NCBI GenBank assembly: GCA_015229115.1
Contig: JADGCH010000001.1
Location: forward strand, 48,456-112,455
Source: Magnetococcales bacterium
GTDB lineage: Bacteria > Pseudomonadota > Magnetococcia > Magnetococcales > JADGCH01
DNA: 64,000 nt
Reading direction: 5' to 3'
The translations under genes and the position numbers were made by a program. Below, piece by piece: positions 28,020 through 39,628 of the stretch. The notes beneath the pieces were generated by a model. The model had not been told where the DNA came from, did no database searches, and saw only the letters and a program-made list of their open reading frames with translations. The number at the start of each line of letters is the position of its first letter. The first letter of the stretch is position 1.

Positions 28020-28739
28020 ATGTTGGCGACCGTTGCTGTTGATGGATTGGATCTGACGCAGGAATTGCAGAATGTGGGCATATCCGCCGAGCAATCCAGG
28101 GTCTTTCTGCGTATTTTTGGTCAACTGGTACGTGACGCCTTACGCAGGGAAGAGGCAGAGCGGTTGTCTCTGTTGCCGGGGGATCTCCAGCATACCCTCT
28201 CTTCTCTACGCGATGCTGTCGGTAAAAATGCGGGGCAACAAGATGTTCAGGAGATGCGCAAGGACTATGACCTGCGTATGGCTGAAATTAATCACGGCAT
28301 CAAGGAGTTGGATGTCAAGTTGGAGACGGCCAAGCGGGAGTTGACCCGTGATATCAAGGAGCTGGATGTCAAGCTGGAAGTGGCCAATCGGGAGATAGAG
28401 GCCAAGCTGGAAACCGCCAAGCGGGAGTTGACTCGTGATATCAAGGAGCTGGATGTCAAGCTGGAAGTGGCCGGTCGAGGGTTGGATGTCAAGCTGGAGA
28501 TGAGCATGCGGGAGTTGGAAGCCAAGTTGGAGACCACCAAGAAGGAACTGGAAACCAGAATCGAGATGACCAAGGCAGAATTGAAACGCGATATTGAAGT
28601 GGCCAAGATAGAAGTACAGCGTGACATGGCCAACACGAGAACCAGCCTGATTCAATGGACAGCAGGATTTTTTGCGGTTCAGACAGGTGTGGTGGTCGGC
28701 TCGATCTATGCCTTATTACGTTTGATGCTGCCGCATTGA
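28020..28739 (+). CDS. membrane-anchored coiled-coil protein, DUF1640-like
   Basis: A 239-residue protein. The N-terminus (LTQELQNVGISAEQSRVFLRIF) and overall shape resemble the DUF1640/CCDC90-like family. From about residue 75 to 205 it is a nearly uninterrupted coiled coil built of repeats such as KELDVKLE and AKRELTRD, and it ends in one membrane helix (about 212-235). A 57-base sequence recurs 87 bases apart (28329-28385 and 28416-28472), showing recent internal expansion. AGGAG precedes the ATG. Function unknown. Confidence 0.7.
   Translation: MLATVAVDGLDLTQELQNVGISAEQSRVFLRIFGQLVRDALRREEAERLSLLPGDLQHTLSSLRDAVGKNAGQQDVQEMRKDYDLRMAEINHGIKELDVKLETAKRELTRDIKELDVKLEVANREIEAKLETAKRELTRDIKELDVKLEVAGRGLDVKLEMSMRELEAKLETTKKELETRIEMTKAELKRDIEVAKIEVQRDMANTRTSLIQWTAGFFAVQTGVVVGSIYALLRLMLPH
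28066..28074 (+). other. note: coiled-coil gene N-terminal region
   Basis: Nothing separate is claimed here; this position lies in the coding sequence of the coiled-coil gene and marks the residue stretch QNVGI used for the family guess. Confidence 0.05.
28329..28472 (+). repeat. two copies of a 57-base in-frame repeat, 87-base period
   Basis: Copy 1 spans 28329-28385 and copy 2 spans 28416-28472. They differ at about one base. Both encode the same segment starting AKRELTRDIKELD within the coiled coil, so the period is 29 codons, close to four heptads. Confidence 0.85.
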
Positions 28740-28752
28740 CTACCTGTGGATG

Positions 28753-28784
28753 ATTGCTCTCTCCCGTATGAGGGAGAGAGCAAT
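28753..28784. terminator. 13-bp perfect hairpin between convergent genes
   Basis: Arms 28753-28765 and 28772-28784 are perfectly complementary around a 6-base loop. It lies between the stops of the coiled-coil gene and sodB. No long T run follows on either strand, so it may act as a bidirectional, weak or Rho-assisted terminator or as a 3'-end stabiliser. Confidence 0.55.
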
Positions 28785-28800
28785 GAGAAGCGGCTCAGAA

Positions 28801-29376
28801 TCAGAAATTGCTGGCCACAAAGTCCCAATTGACGATCTGCCAGAATGTCTCAACGTACTTGGCTCTGGCGTTGCGATAGTCAATATAATAGGCATGTTCC
28901 CAGACGTCGCAGGTCAGCAGCGCCGTTTTGCCCTGGGTCATGGGAGTAGCGGCATTGCTGGTGCTGATGATCTCAAGCTCGCCCGCACTGTCTTTGACCA
29001 GCCAAGCCCAGCCGGAGCCGAAGGTGCCGATGGCCACTTTGCCGAAGCTCTCCTTGAAGGCTTCGAACGAACCGAACTTGGCCGTGATGGCTTGGGCTAG
29101 GGCACCACTGGGAGCACCACCGCCCTTGGGGCTGAGGCCGTTCCAGTAGAAGGTGTGGTTCCAGACCTGGGCGGCGTTGTTGAACAGGCCGCCGGAAGAA
29201 CTTTTGATAATCTCTTCCAGTGACTTGTCGGCAAACTCGGTCCCAGCGATCAGGTTGTTCAGATTGGTGATATAGGTCTGATGATGCTTACCGTAGTGAT
29301 ATTCCAGCGTCTCCTTAGAGAGATGAGGGGCTAGCGCATCAAGGGCGTAGGGCAAGGTGGGTAATTCAAACGCCAT
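28801..29376 (-). CDS. sodB: iron (or cambialistic) superoxide dismutase
   Basis: Disproportionates superoxide in the cytoplasm. Metal ligands H27, H74, D157 and H161 ([13 protein letters not shown]) are in place, and [11 protein letters not shown] with the Gln70 position is typical of the iron type. The 191-residue length is standard. GAAGGAGA precedes the ATG, and the upstream peroxiredoxin gene ends 15 bases before it, so both are one operon that removes superoxide and peroxide in sequence. Confidence 0.95.
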   Translation of the reverse strand: MAFELPTLPYALDALAPHLSKETLEYHYGKHHQTYITNLNNLIAGTEFADKSLEEIIKSSSGGLFNNAAQVWNHTFYWNGLSPKGGGAPSGALAQAITAKFGSFEAFKESFGKVAIGTFGSGWAWLVKDSAGELEIISTSNAATPMTQGKTALLTCDVWEHAYYIDYRNARAKYVETFWQIVNWDFVASNF

Positions 29377-29391
29377 TCAAGGTCTCCTTCA

Positions 29392-29991
29392 TTACAGTTC
29401 ACTGGCGTGATTGGCAAGATAGTTGGCAACGCCATCAATGCTGCCTTTCATACCGGCTTTGCCTTTATTCCAGCCAGCCGGGCAAACCTCACCATGAGTC
29501 TCGGTGAACTGCAGCGCGTCAATCATGCGTAGCATCTCATCGATATTGCGTCCCAGAGGAAGGTCGTTGACCACCTGATGACGCACCACACCCCCTTTAT
29601 CGATCAGGAATGAACCCCGCAGGGCGATGCCCGGACCAAAATAGAGATCGTAATCACGGGTGATCTCTTTGGAGATATCGGCCACCAGAGGATAACGAAC
29701 CTGACCAATACCACCTTTGTTGACCGGCGTGTTTTTCCAGGCCAGATGGGTGAAATGGGAATCGATGGAAACGCCGATCACTTCGGTCTGACGTTTGCTG
29801 AACTCTTCCAGACGATGATCGAAGGCAATGATCTCTGACGGACATACAAAAGTAAAATCAAGTGGGTAGAAAAACAAAACGACATATTTGCCCTTGTAAT
29901 CCGATAGGCAAAAGTCATCCTTGAAGCTGTTATCTGGCATGACGGCAGTGGCTTTGAAGCCCGGGGCTGGTTTGGTGACCAGAACACTCAT
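29392..29991 (-). CDS. typical 2-Cys peroxiredoxin (AhpC/Prx1 type)
   Basis: Reduces hydrogen peroxide and organic hydroperoxides. The peroxidatic Cys50 is in FVCPSE and the resolving Cys170 in EVCPAGW; the conserved Thr and Arg around the first are present. The 199-residue length fits the Prx1 subgroup, which often uses thioredoxin or AhpF/AhpD; no reductase gene is next to it. GGAGA lies before the ATG. A promoter-like element at 30051-30079 on the minus strand could drive it together with sodB. Confidence 0.92.
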   Translation of the reverse strand: MSVLVTKPAPGFKATAVMPDNSFKDDFCLSDYKGKYVVLFFYPLDFTFVCPSEIIAFDHRLEEFSKRQTEVIGVSIDSHFTHLAWKNTPVNKGGIGQVRYPLVADISKEITRDYDLYFGPGIALRGSFLIDKGGVVRHQVVNDLPLGRNIDEMLRMIDALQFTETHGEVCPAGWNKGKAGMKGSIDGVANYLANHASEL

Positions 29992-30050
29992 ATTGAATCT
30001 CCTTGGTACGCTGAAAATGGAAGTGATTGGAACGTACGATAACGAGCGTC

Positions 30051-30079
30051 ATCATGGGATAAAAATAGATCTAGGTCAA
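30051..30079 (-). promoter_or_regulatory. candidate sigma-70 promoter for the peroxiredoxin-sodB operon
   Basis: On the minus strand TTGACC (30079-30074) and CATGAT (30056-30051) are 17 bases apart, giving a start near 30045 and a leader of about 55 bases. No OxyR-like or SoxR-like site was recognised. Confidence 0.45.
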
Positions 30080-30152
30080 GGACAATAGCCTGTTGTGTGA
30101 TACGCTGGCGCAGCGGTAGCGAAGTTTTTTCACCATCCTCAAAAAGAATTAT

Positions 30153-30181
30153 TTGACAAAAGTGCTTCGTTAGAGTAGATA
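30153..30181 (+). promoter_or_regulatory. candidate sigma-70 promoter for the tRNA-tuf operon
   Basis: A perfect TTGACA at 30153-30158 and TAGATA at 30176-30181, 17 bases apart. Predicted start is just upstream of the first tRNA at 30201. Fits a strong stable-RNA promoter. Confidence 0.55.
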
Positions 30182-30200
30182 TACACGACTTCATGGGTAG

Positions 30201-30285
30201 GGAGGGGTTCCCGAGCGGTCAAAGGGATCAGACTGTAAATCTGCCGGCTCAGCCTTCGGAGGTTCGAATCCTCCCCCCTCCACCA
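30201..30285 (+). tRNA. tRNA-Tyr (anticodon GTA)
   Basis: Class II tRNA of 85 bases with long variable arm. Acceptor GGAGGGG pairs with CCCCTCC at 30275-30281; anticodon loop CTGTAAATC gives GTA; TTCGAATC is the T loop; CCA is encoded at 30283-30285. First gene of the tRNA-tuf group. Confidence 0.95.
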
Positions 30286-30339
30286 CGTGTCAGGGATTTG
30301 GATCGAAGAATCGATAGCACGATGTGTTTCAGGTTGGCT

Positions 30340-30413
30340 GCGGGTGTAGTTCAATGGTAGAATGTCAGCCTTCCAAGCTGAACACGGGGGTTCGATTCCC
30401 CTCACCCGCTCCA
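30340..30413 (+). tRNA. tRNA-Gly (anticodon TCC)
   Basis: A 74-base cloverleaf. Acceptor GCGGGTG pairs with CACCCGC (30403-30409); anticodon loop CTTCCAA gives TCC; T loop TTCGATT; encoded CCA. Confidence 0.95.
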
Positions 30414-30460
30414 TTAGAGAACTAAAAATAATTTTATTGATTTTGTTTTTTTGTTGTTTT

Positions 30461-30535
<75 letters not shown>

Positions 30536-30593
30536 CCATGTATGGATGTTTGGCAAACGGTGTCCGTGTTAGCAGCAGGAATGGAGAATAGTC

Positions 30594-31784
30594 ATGTCCA
30601 AGGCGAAATTTGAGCGTACGAAGCCACATGTAAACATTGGGACGATTGGACACGTTGATCATGGCAAGACGACGTTGACGGCGGCGATCACCAAGGTATT
30701 GGCGGAGCGTGGTTTAGCGGAGTTCAAGGCGTATGATCAGATTGACTCGGCTCCTGAGGAGCGTGAGCGTGGGATTACGATTGCGACGGCGCATGTAGAG
30801 TATCAGACGGACAAGCGGCACTATGCGCATGTGGACTGTCCTGGTCATGCTGACTACATCAAGAACATGATCACGGGTGCGGCGCAGATGGATGGAGCCA
30901 TTTTGGTGGTATCAGCGGCGGATGGTCCGATGCCCCAGACGCGGGAGCATATTTTGTTGGCGCGGCAGGTTGGTGTACCGGCACTGGTGGTCTACATGAA
31001 CAAGTCGGACCAGGTGGATGATCCGGAGTTATTGCAGCTGGTTGAGCTGGAAGTGCGCGAGTTGTTATCGCAGTACGAGTTTCCTGGTGACGACATTCCG
31101 ATTGTAATTGGTTCGGCGCTGAAGTGCATGGAAGGCGACGAGGGGGAGCAGGGCAAGCAGTCGATTCTGAAGCTGATGGAAGCGGTAGACAGTTATATTC
31201 CGCAGCCCGAGCGTCCTCTGGATGGTGCTTTCCTGATGCCGATTGAGGACGTCTTTACCATCTCTGGTCGTGGTACGGTGGTGACTGGGCGTGTAGAGCG
31301 TGGTATTGTCAAGGTAGGCGAGCAGGTTGAGATTGTTGGGTTAGGGAAGAATGCGACCACGACCTGTACGGGTGTGGAGATGTTTCGCAAGTTGCTGGAT
31401 CAGGGTCAGGCGGGTGACAACATTGGTGTGTTGTTGCGTGGCACGAAGCGGGACGATGTTCAGCGTGGCCAGGTGTTGGCGAAGCCGGGCTCGATCACGC
31501 CTCATACCAGGTTCAAGGCTGAGTGTTACATTTTGACCAAGGAAGAGGGTGGACGGCACACGGCGTTTTTCAGCAACTATCGGCCGCAGTTTTATTTTCG
31601 GACCACCGATGTGACGGGGGTGTTAAGTCTGCCTGAGGGTGTTGAGATGGTGATGCCTGGCGACAACATATCGTTGGAGGTGGAGCTGATTTCGCCGATT
31701 GCGATGGAGCAGGGGTTGAGATTTGCTATTCGGGAGGGTGGACGCACGGTTGGTGCTGGTGTCGTCTCCCAGGTCATCAAGTAG
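30594..31784 (+). CDS. tuf: elongation factor Tu, copy 1
   Basis: GTPase that delivers aminoacyl-tRNA to the ribosome. GHVDHGKT (P-loop), DCPGHADY (G3) and NKSD (G4) are present; the three-domain, 396-residue protein is standard. It follows the tRNA-Tyr/Gly/Thr genes as tufB does in E. coli. The protein is identical to that of the copy at 46951, and the DNA appears identical throughout except that this copy ends in TAG and the other in TAA, which points to gene conversion. Confidence 0.98.
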   Translation: MSKAKFERTKPHVNIGTIGHVDHGKTTLTAAITKVLAERGLAEFKAYDQIDSAPEERERGITIATAHVEYQTDKRHYAHVDCPGHADYIKNMITGAAQMDGAILVVSAADGPMPQTREHILLARQVGVPALVVYMNKSDQVDDPELLQLVELEVRELLSQYEFPGDDIPIVIGSALKCMEGDEGEQGKQSILKLMEAVDSYIPQPERPLDGAFLMPIEDVFTISGRGTVVTGRVERGIVKVGEQVEIVGLGKNATTTCTGVEMFRKLLDQGQAGDNIGVLLRGTKRDDVQRGQVLAKPGSITPHTRFKAECYILTKEEGGRHTAFFSNYRPQFYFRTTDVTGVLSLPEGVEMVMPGDNISLEVELISPIAMEQGLRFAIREGGRTVGAGVVSQVIK

Positions 31785-31813
31785 TCTGGAATGGTGAGTG
31801 AGAGTGCAGGGCG

Positions 31814-31969
31814 ATGCGTGATTTGATTAGTCTGGCCTGTGAAGAGTGCAAGCGGCGTAACTATACGGCGGATAAGAACAAAAAGACCAAGCCAGAGAAG
31901 ATGCAGCTGCGCAAGTTTTGTTCTGCCTGTCGTAAACACACGGTGCACAAGGAAGGAAAGATCAAGTAA
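31814..31969 (+). CDS. rpmG: 50S ribosomal protein L33, zinc type
   Basis: A 51-residue protein of the large subunit. Four cysteines, C9, C12, C36 and C39, form the zinc ribbon of the C+ form. It lies between tuf and tRNA-Trp, in the usual rpmG-secE-nusG neighbourhood of many bacteria. ATG at 31814 is the only sensible start; GCAGGGCG upstream is a modest ribosome-binding site. Confidence 0.93.
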   Translation: MRDLISLACEECKRRNYTADKNKKTKPEKMQLRKFCSACRKHTVHKEGKIK

Positions 31970-32018
31970 GTCTTCCTGACGGATCTTTCCGGATCATATA
32001 GGGAGGATGCTCCTCAAT

Positions 32019-32094
32019 AGGACAGTAGCTCAATTGGTAGAGCACCGGTCTCCAAAACCGGTGGTTGGGGGTTCGATTCCCTCCTGTCCTGCCA
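32019..32094 (+). tRNA. tRNA-Trp (anticodon CCA)
   Basis: A 76-base cloverleaf. Acceptor AGGACAG pairs with CTGTCCT (32084-32090); anticodon loop CTCCAAA gives CCA; T loop TTCGATT; encoded CCA at 32092-32094. Sits between rpmG and secE. Confidence 0.95.
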
Positions 32095-32122
32095 GATCCA
32101 GGCGGGCCAGATTCAGGTGGAT

Positions 32123-32150
32123 TTGTCCGGGCGTTTGGATTTTTTATAAC
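32123..32150 (+). promoter_or_regulatory. candidate promoter upstream of secE
   Basis: TTGTCC (32123-32128) and TATAAC (32145-32150) with 16-base spacing. A second, perfect TATAAT at 32161-32166 lies too close to the secE start codon to drive it. Confidence 0.3.
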
Positions 32151-32167
32151 GCAGAGTTGGTATAATC

Positions 32168-32365
32168 GTGGAAATAAGCTGGATCCCTCAGTTCAGACAA
32201 TACGTTTCGGACGTGCGCTCCGAAATCAGGAAGGTGGTCTGGCCGACAAAAAAAGAGACGATTACGACGACGGTGGTTGTCTTCAGCATGGTAGTCCTGA
32301 TGTCGCTGTTTCTGTGGCTGGTGGATGTGATTCTGTCCATGCTGGTTCACTGGATTGTTCGGTAG
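32168..32365 (+). CDS. secE: preprotein translocase subunit SecE
   Basis: Essential small partner of SecY in the inner-membrane Sec channel. The 65-residue single-span form has the amphipathic segment VRSEIRKVVWPTKKET, which matches the SecE signature, followed by one membrane helix (about 36-60). GTG at 32168 gives the start; the ribosome-binding site is weak. nusG follows by 30 bases, the conserved secE-nusG pair. Confidence 0.93.
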   Translation: MEISWIPQFRQYVSDVRSEIRKVVWPTKKETITTTVVVFSMVVLMSLFLWLVDVILSMLVHWIVR

Positions 32366-32395
32366 ATTTCAACAGGGGAGTGATCTGGAGTTTTC

Positions 32396-32926
32396 ATGGC
32401 CAAAAAGTGGTATGTTGTTCACGCCTATTCGGGCTATGAAAAGAAGGTCAAGACTGCTCTGGAGGAGAGAATCCGCCTGTCTGGCAAGGGAGATCTATTT
32501 GAGGAGATCTTCGTCCCTTCAGAAGATATTGTCGAGCTGAAGAAAGGCAAGAAGGTCACTTCGGAGAGGAATTGTTTTCCCGGTTACGTTCTGGTCAAGA
32601 TGGAGCTGAACGACGACACTTGGCACTTGGTCAATGAAACGCCCAAGGTGACCGGTTTTCTGGGGGGGTCAGGTCGTCCGCAGGCCTTGGCAGACCAGGA
32701 AATAGCTAAGATCCGGCAGCAGATCCAGAATGGGATCGACAAGCCGAAGTCAAAGATTGCTTTTTCCGTCGGCGAGCGTGTCAGTGTTGTGGATGGTCCA
32801 TTTGCGACCTTCAATGGCATTGTCGAGCAGGTGGAAGAGGATAAAGCGCGATTGAAGGTTTCTGTGACGATTTTCGGTCGGTCAACACCGGTCGACCTGG
32901 AGTTTTCCCAGGTGGAAAAACAGTAG
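32396..32926 (+). CDS. nusG: transcription antitermination/elongation factor NusG
   Basis: Binds RNA polymerase, couples it to the ribosome and Rho. The N-terminal NGN domain starts WYVVHAYSGYEKKV; the C-terminal KOW domain is FSVGERVSVVDGPFATF to the end. 176 residues, normal length. Second gene of secE-nusG. Confidence 0.97.
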   Translation: MAKKWYVVHAYSGYEKKVKTALEERIRLSGKGDLFEEIFVPSEDIVELKKGKKVTSERNCFPGYVLVKMELNDDTWHLVNETPKVTGFLGGSGRPQALADQEIAKIRQQIQNGIDKPKSKIAFSVGERVSVVDGPFATFNGIVEQVEEDKARLKVSVTIFGRSTPVDLEFSQVEKQ

Positions 32927-32991
32927 CAGGTCTGTAGTAGATCAGGTAATTCATCCTAGTTTGGTTCTTTTTTGATTCCCGGGGACATAGA

Positions 32992-33420
32992 ATGGCGAAG
33001 AAAATTACGGCTTATATCAAATTGGAGGTTCCGGCCGGTGGAGCCAAGCCCAGTCCTCCCATTGGTCCGGCGCTGGGTCAGCATGGTCTCAACATCATGC
33101 AGTTCTGCAAGGCCTTTAATGCCAAGACGCAGAGCATGGAGGCTGGTACGCCAACACCGGTCGTGATTACCGTCTATGCGGATCGCACCTTTGCCTTTGA
33201 GCTTAAGACGCCCCCGGCAGCCTATTTCCTGCGTCGCGCTGCAGGAGTCAGCAAAGGATCGGCGAAACCGAATAAAGGTCCGGCGATTGGCAAGGTCACT
33301 TGGGATCAGGTCAGGGAAATTGCCCGCATCAAGATGCCCGACTTGAATGCTGCCGATTTGGATGCAGCGGCACGTACCATCGCAGGCTCAGCCATGTCGA
33401 TGGGGTTGGAAGTTGTTTGA
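32992..33420 (+). CDS. rplK: 50S ribosomal protein L11
   Basis: Part of the GTPase-associated centre with L10/L7/L12. The start [21 protein letters not shown] and later [10 protein letters not shown] are signature stretches; the N-terminal proline-rich loop that binds thiostrepton in other species is present. 142 residues. It begins 65 bases after nusG and 26 bases before rplA. Confidence 0.98.
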   Translation: MAKKITAYIKLEVPAGGAKPSPPIGPALGQHGLNIMQFCKAFNAKTQSMEAGTPTPVVITVYADRTFAFELKTPPAAYFLRRAAGVSKGSAKPNKGPAIGKVTWDQVREIARIKMPDLNAADLDAAARTIAGSAMSMGLEVV

Positions 33421-33446
33421 GAATTGAGGGAACAGGAGCACTGAAG

Positions 33447-34139
33447 ATGGCTCGACGCAGTAAGCGGTTGCGGCAGATTGCCGGTCAGGTTGATCGTACC
33501 AGAGTGTATGATCTGGGGGCGGCTGTGCAGCTGGCCAAGGAGACGGCGACGGCCCGTTTCGATGAAACAGTTGACGTGGCCGTCAATCTTGGTGTCGACC
33601 CCCGTCATGCCGATCAAATGGTGCGGGGTAGTGTGACGCTGCCTCATGGCACCGGTAAAACGGCTCGTGTGCTGGTTTTTGCCAAGGGCGACAAGGTTAT
33701 GGAGGCACAGAACGCCGGAGCTGATTATGTCGGGGCCGAGGAGCTGGTCGATAAGATCCAGGGTGGTTGGCTGGAGTTCGATCGTGTCGTCGCTTGTCCG
33801 GATGTCATGGGTGTTGTGGGACGCATTGGGCGCATTCTGGGGCCACGTGGTCTGATGCCCAATCCGAAGCTGGGTACGGTGACCTTCGATGTTGCCAAAG
33901 TCATCAAGGACATCAAAGCCGGACAGGTCACGTTTCGGGTCGATAAAGCCGGCATCATTCACGCCGGTGTTGGCAAGGCTTCCTTTTCGGTCGACAACTT
34001 GGTGGGTAACATCAAGACGTTGTTCGAGCAGTTGCAGAAACTGAAGCCGGCTGCTGTAAAAGGGACTTATGTCAGGAAGATGACCCTCAGTACCACCATG
34101 GGGGTTGGGATCAGGATTGATCCGCATACCGCTTCCTGA
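33447..34139 (+). CDS. rplA: 50S ribosomal protein L1
   Basis: L1-stalk protein that contacts E-site tRNA, and in many bacteria a translational repressor of rplK-rplA. ATG at 33447 has AGGAG upstream; a longer in-frame extension into rplK is rejected. 230 residues with [17 protein letters not shown], the conserved core. The end is followed by the L10 leader region. Confidence 0.98.
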   Translation: MARRSKRLRQIAGQVDRTRVYDLGAAVQLAKETATARFDETVDVAVNLGVDPRHADQMVRGSVTLPHGTGKTARVLVFAKGDKVMEAQNAGADYVGAEELVDKIQGGWLEFDRVVACPDVMGVVGRIGRILGPRGLMPNPKLGTVTFDVAKVIKDIKAGQVTFRVDKAGIIHAGVGKASFSVDNLVGNIKTLFEQLQKLKPAAVKGTYVRKMTLSTTMGVGIRIDPHTAS

Positions 34140-34144
34140 TCGCG

Positions 34145-34150
34145 TATAAT
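34145..34150 (+). promoter_or_regulatory. possible -10 element before rplJ
   Basis: A perfect TATAAT directly after the rplA stop. No good -35 at the right spacing was found, so the promoter is weakly supported. Confidence 0.3.
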
Positions 34151-34312
34151 CTGAATCCATGACAGCAGGTGAGGACAGGCCTCCTTTTGTGGGTGGTTTG
34201 GGACTCTTAAAAAAATGGGCCTGCCGAGACACAGAAGGAATTTTGTATTGAGCTCCTTTTGGCATGGATGAACAAGGGTAGAACTGGCCTACAACCAAGA
34301 GGAGGGGACTGC
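34151..34312 (+). promoter_or_regulatory. candidate L10 autoregulatory mRNA leader
   Basis: A 160-base untranslated stretch before rplJ. CAGGCC (34176-34181) pairs with GGCCTG (34218-34223), enclosing a T/G-rich and A-rich interior. Position and length match the leader bound by L10-L7/L12 in other bacteria. A comparison with the Rfam L10 leader model would decide it. Confidence 0.45.
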
Positions 34313-34849
34313 ATGAATCAAACGGAAAAAGGACAGGTTATCGCACAGATCCGCGAGAAATTGCAGCGGTCCAACGTGGCCATTGTGGCACACTACCGGG
34401 GACTGACCGTTGCAGAGATGACCGAGTTGCGCCGGAAATCCCGCGACGCCGGGGTTGAGTACCAGGTGATCAAGAACACGTTGGCACGGTTGGCTACCAA
34501 GGAAACTGGTTTTGTGTCATTGACACAGTTTCTTTCTGGTCCAACCAGTTTGGCAACTTCTGCTGACGCAGTGGCTCCTGCCAAGGTGCTGATGGAGTTT
34601 GTCAAGACCCATCCTAAAATGCAGATTGTAGGAGGGGTGCTCAACGGTTCCACCATCGACATGGCTGCTATCACAGCACTGTCAGCGCTGCCTTCTAGGG
34701 AGGCTCTGCTCGCCCAGCTGCTTGGTACGTTGCAGGCGCCGATCCAGGGCATGGTTGGCGTGCTGGCAGCTGTACCAGGTGGTTTTGTGCGCGTGCTGGA
34801 ACAGATCCGGCAGCAAAAGGAGTCGCCAGCTGCTGACGTAGCTGGGTAA
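34313..34849 (+). CDS. rplJ: 50S ribosomal protein L10
   Basis: Base of the L7/L12 stalk. ATG at 34313 has GGAGGGG just upstream and is preferred over an ATG at 34259 inside the leader. 178 residues, with HYRGLTVAEMTELR and IKNTLA typical of the N-terminal rRNA-binding domain and an alpha-helical C-terminus that carries the L12 dimers. Confidence 0.97.
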   Translation: MNQTEKGQVIAQIREKLQRSNVAIVAHYRGLTVAEMTELRRKSRDAGVEYQVIKNTLARLATKETGFVSLTQFLSGPTSLATSADAVAPAKVLMEFVKTHPKMQIVGGVLNGSTIDMAAITALSALPSREALLAQLLGTLQAPIQGMVGVLAAVPGGFVRVLEQIRQQKESPAADVAG

Positions 34850-34922
34850 GTCTGGTAACCGGAAACCATACCGATTAATTCTATAGCAATCATTTTGAAC
34901 CTGTTTCCTGAGGAGGATGATC

Positions 34923-35300
34923 ATGTCCCTTTCCCGTGAAGAACTGATTTCTGCGATCGAAAAAATGACGGTGCTGGAGTTGGCAGAGCTGATCAAGGCG
35001 CTGGAAGATAGATTTGGTGTTTCCGCTGCTGCTCCGGTGGCGGTTGCTGCCGCTCCTGTCGCCAAGGTGGAAGAGGCCGCGGAAGAGAAAACCGAGTTTA
35101 CCGTGGTTCTGACTGATGTGGGTGCCAACAAGATCCAGGTCATCAAGGAAGTTCGTGCTGTGACCGGACTGGGTCTGAAAGAGGCCAAGGATCTGGTTGA
35201 GGCAGCGCCGAAGAATGTCAAGGAAGCGACCAGCAAGGACGACGCCGAGAAGATTAAAAAGGTGCTGGAGGCAGCTGGCGCCAAAGTGGAGATTAAATAA
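34923..35300 (+). CDS. rplL: 50S ribosomal protein L7/L12
   Basis: Recruits translational GTPases. ATG at 34923 is right: GAGGAGG lies six bases upstream. 125 residues with an N-terminal dimerisation helix, an Ala/Val/Pro hinge around residues 36-50, and the C-terminal domain with KTEFTVVL to AGAKVEIK. Separated from rpoB by 196 bases with a hairpin. Confidence 0.98.
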   Translation: MSLSREELISAIEKMTVLELAELIKALEDRFGVSAAAPVAVAAAPVAKVEEAAEEKTEFTVVLTDVGANKIQVIKEVRAVTGLGLKEAKDLVEAAPKNVKEATSKDDAEKIKKVLEAAGAKVEIK

Positions 35301-35384
35301 CCTCCGAAACGGCAGGCTGTGCGCGTGAAGTCGCGCCACGATGTGTGAGACACCTGCCATGACATGACGGACGGTGTATTTGTG

Positions 35385-35418
35385 GTACAGGAAGGCGACT
35401 GTGGTTGCCTTCCTGTAC
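35385..35418 (+). promoter_or_regulatory. strong hairpin in the rplL-rpoB gap (attenuator or RNA-processing site)
   Basis: A perfect 12-bp stem (35385-35396 with 35407-35418) and a 10-base loop; an outer 7-bp stem (35358-35364 with 35420-35426) can extend it. No T run follows, so it is not a simple intrinsic terminator. E. coli has an attenuator and RNase III site at this place. Confidence 0.6.
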
Positions 35419-35496
35419 GTGTCATGTGCTATCCCTCGAGAATCGACATCCGTAATTGTTTCAAAAAAATTCAATTAGCTGATACAAGGATGAACA

Positions 35497-39585
<4,089 letters not shown>

Positions 39586-39628
39586 TGTTGGCCCTATTCA
39601 ACAACGCGTCATACCTTGGAGGGCACAG

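Noticed and set aside
32161..32166. Perfect TATAAT just before secE
   Set aside because: A transcript starting from it would begin inside the secE coding sequence.
33300..33446. Upstream extension of rplA into rplK
   Set aside because: The ATG at 33447 has a proper ribosome-binding site and gives the standard L1 N-terminus.
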